Positions 5,753-6,174 of a stretch of 6,174 nucleotides of DNA are shown one piece after another (the first letter of the stretch is position 1; every line of letters starts with the position of its first letter). The stretch comes from Microbacteriaceae bacterium. GTDB lineage: Bacteria; Actinomycetota; Actinomycetes; Actinomycetales; Microbacteriaceae. Where the stretch lies: assembly GCA_012719255.1 (NCBI GenBank), contig JAAYAS010000132.1:1-6174 (forward strand), read 5' to 3'. The notes under the pieces are model-generated. The model was not told where the DNA came from. It made no database searches and worked only from the letters and a program-made list of their open reading frames with translations. The position numbers were made by a program, and so were the translations under genes.

Positions 5753-6174
5753 ATGACACGGTTCGCGCTCGGCACCTACGCGGTCGACGCCGCCACCTTC
5801 CCCGGCCTCGTGTGCGGGGACGAGTTGCACGACGTCCGGCGTGCGTTGCCGCGGCTCTCGGGCACCGCCGACCTGCTGCCCGACTGGGACGCGAACCTCG
5901 ACCGGCTGGCGGCCTACCTCACCGCGCCGGCCGCCGCCCCGTGGTCCCTCGAGACGCTGAGGACCTCGGGGCGGCTGCGGGTGCTGCCGCCGGTGCAGCC
6001 GGTGGGGGCAGTGCTCGCCGCCGGGGCGAACTACCGCGACCACATCATCGAGATGAGCGTCGCGCACCGGCTCGGCGCGCACGGCGCGTCCGACGCCCAG
6101 CTGCGCGAGTCGGCCGCCGCGGAGCTCGACACCCGGGTCCGCACAGGCGAACCGTACATCTGGACCGGGATTCC
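5753..6174 (+). CDS. Fumarylacetoacetate hydrolase (FAH) family protein, 5' part only
   Basis: The start ATG at 5753 follows GGGAG (5741-5745) with a 7-nt spacer, 14 nt after the dioxygenase stop. The 140 complete codons remain open to the window edge; the family is usually about 250-330 aa, so at least half is missing, including the metal-binding acidic residues. The N-terminal domain at about 1-80 (FALGTYAVDAATFPGLVCGD) has the appearance of the FAH N-terminal extension, followed by VLPPVQPVGAVLAAGANYRDH (77-97), whose GxNYxDH is the family signature; TGEPYIWTGI (131-140) would begin the strand leading to the active site. FAH-fold enzymes hydrolyse, hydrate, decarboxylate or isomerise keto/enol acids from ring cleavage. 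By position it probably acts on the dioxygenase product or the next intermediate. Reaction type cannot be read from the part present. Confidence 0.85.
   Translation, partial: MTRFALGTYAVDAATFPGLVCGDELHDVRRALPRLSGTADLLPDWDANLDRLAAYLTAPAAAPWSLETLRTSGRLRVLPPVQPVGAVLAAGANYRDHIIEMSVAHRLGAHGASDAQLRESAAAELDTRVRTGEPYIWTGI

Noticed and set aside
4680..5759. Minus-strand open frame of about 359 codons opposite the dioxygenase
   Set aside because: It is the antisense shadow of the dioxygenase, whose metal ligands and second-shell residues are all in place on the plus strand.
1..6174. Insertion sequences, CRISPR, tRNA/rRNA genes, riboswitches
   Set aside because: No transposase-like protein, terminal repeats, regularly spaced repeats, tRNA-like or rRNA-like sequences were seen. 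The gene-free gaps are all 126 bp or shorter.

Overview
The window is GC-rich (roughly 70% by eye). Codons almost always end in G or C, and Shine-Dalgarno sequences are strong and closely spaced. This fits a high-GC actinobacterium, possibly Microbacteriaceae-like, but that placement is an inference from composition and protein style; no rRNA or marker gene is present. No mobile element, tRNA or CRISPR array was seen.

Layout: (1) a minus-strand ornithine cyclodeaminase/mu-crystallin family gene runs off the left edge (684 to 1). (2) A 108-bp divergent intergenic region (685-792) holds two adjacent perfect inverted repeats. (3) A plus-strand succinate-semialdehyde-type aldehyde dehydrogenase follows (793-2169), with a short GC-rich hairpin just after its stop. 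(4) Next is a NodD-type LysR regulator (2224-3138). (5) A 126-bp intergenic region contains an imperfect copy of the upstream palindrome. (6) A tightly spaced three-gene catabolic operon follows: an FAD-dependent aromatic ring hydroxylase (3265-4779), a type I extradiol ring-cleavage dioxygenase of the VOC superfamily (4797-5738), and a fumarylacetoacetate hydrolase (FAH) family protein cut by the right edge (5753 onward).

How the genes may work together: the order hydroxylase, extradiol dioxygenase, FAH-family hydrolase/hydratase is the logic of an aromatic meta-cleavage pathway. The flavoprotein would make a catechol-type diol, the dioxygenase would open it next to the diol, and the FAH protein would process the ring-opened dienol/keto acid. 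The aldehyde dehydrogenase would send a C4 semialdehyde to succinate. Two known routes give C4 products this way: 3-(3-hydroxyphenyl)propionate degradation (releases succinate) and homoprotocatechuate degradation (releases succinate semialdehyde and uses FAH-family enzymes). The gene set matches neither exactly, and the ornithine-cyclodeaminase-like enzyme hints at a nitrogen-containing substrate. The substrate cannot be fixed from this window. The LysR protein is the obvious candidate regulator, and the two related palindromes are candidate operators.
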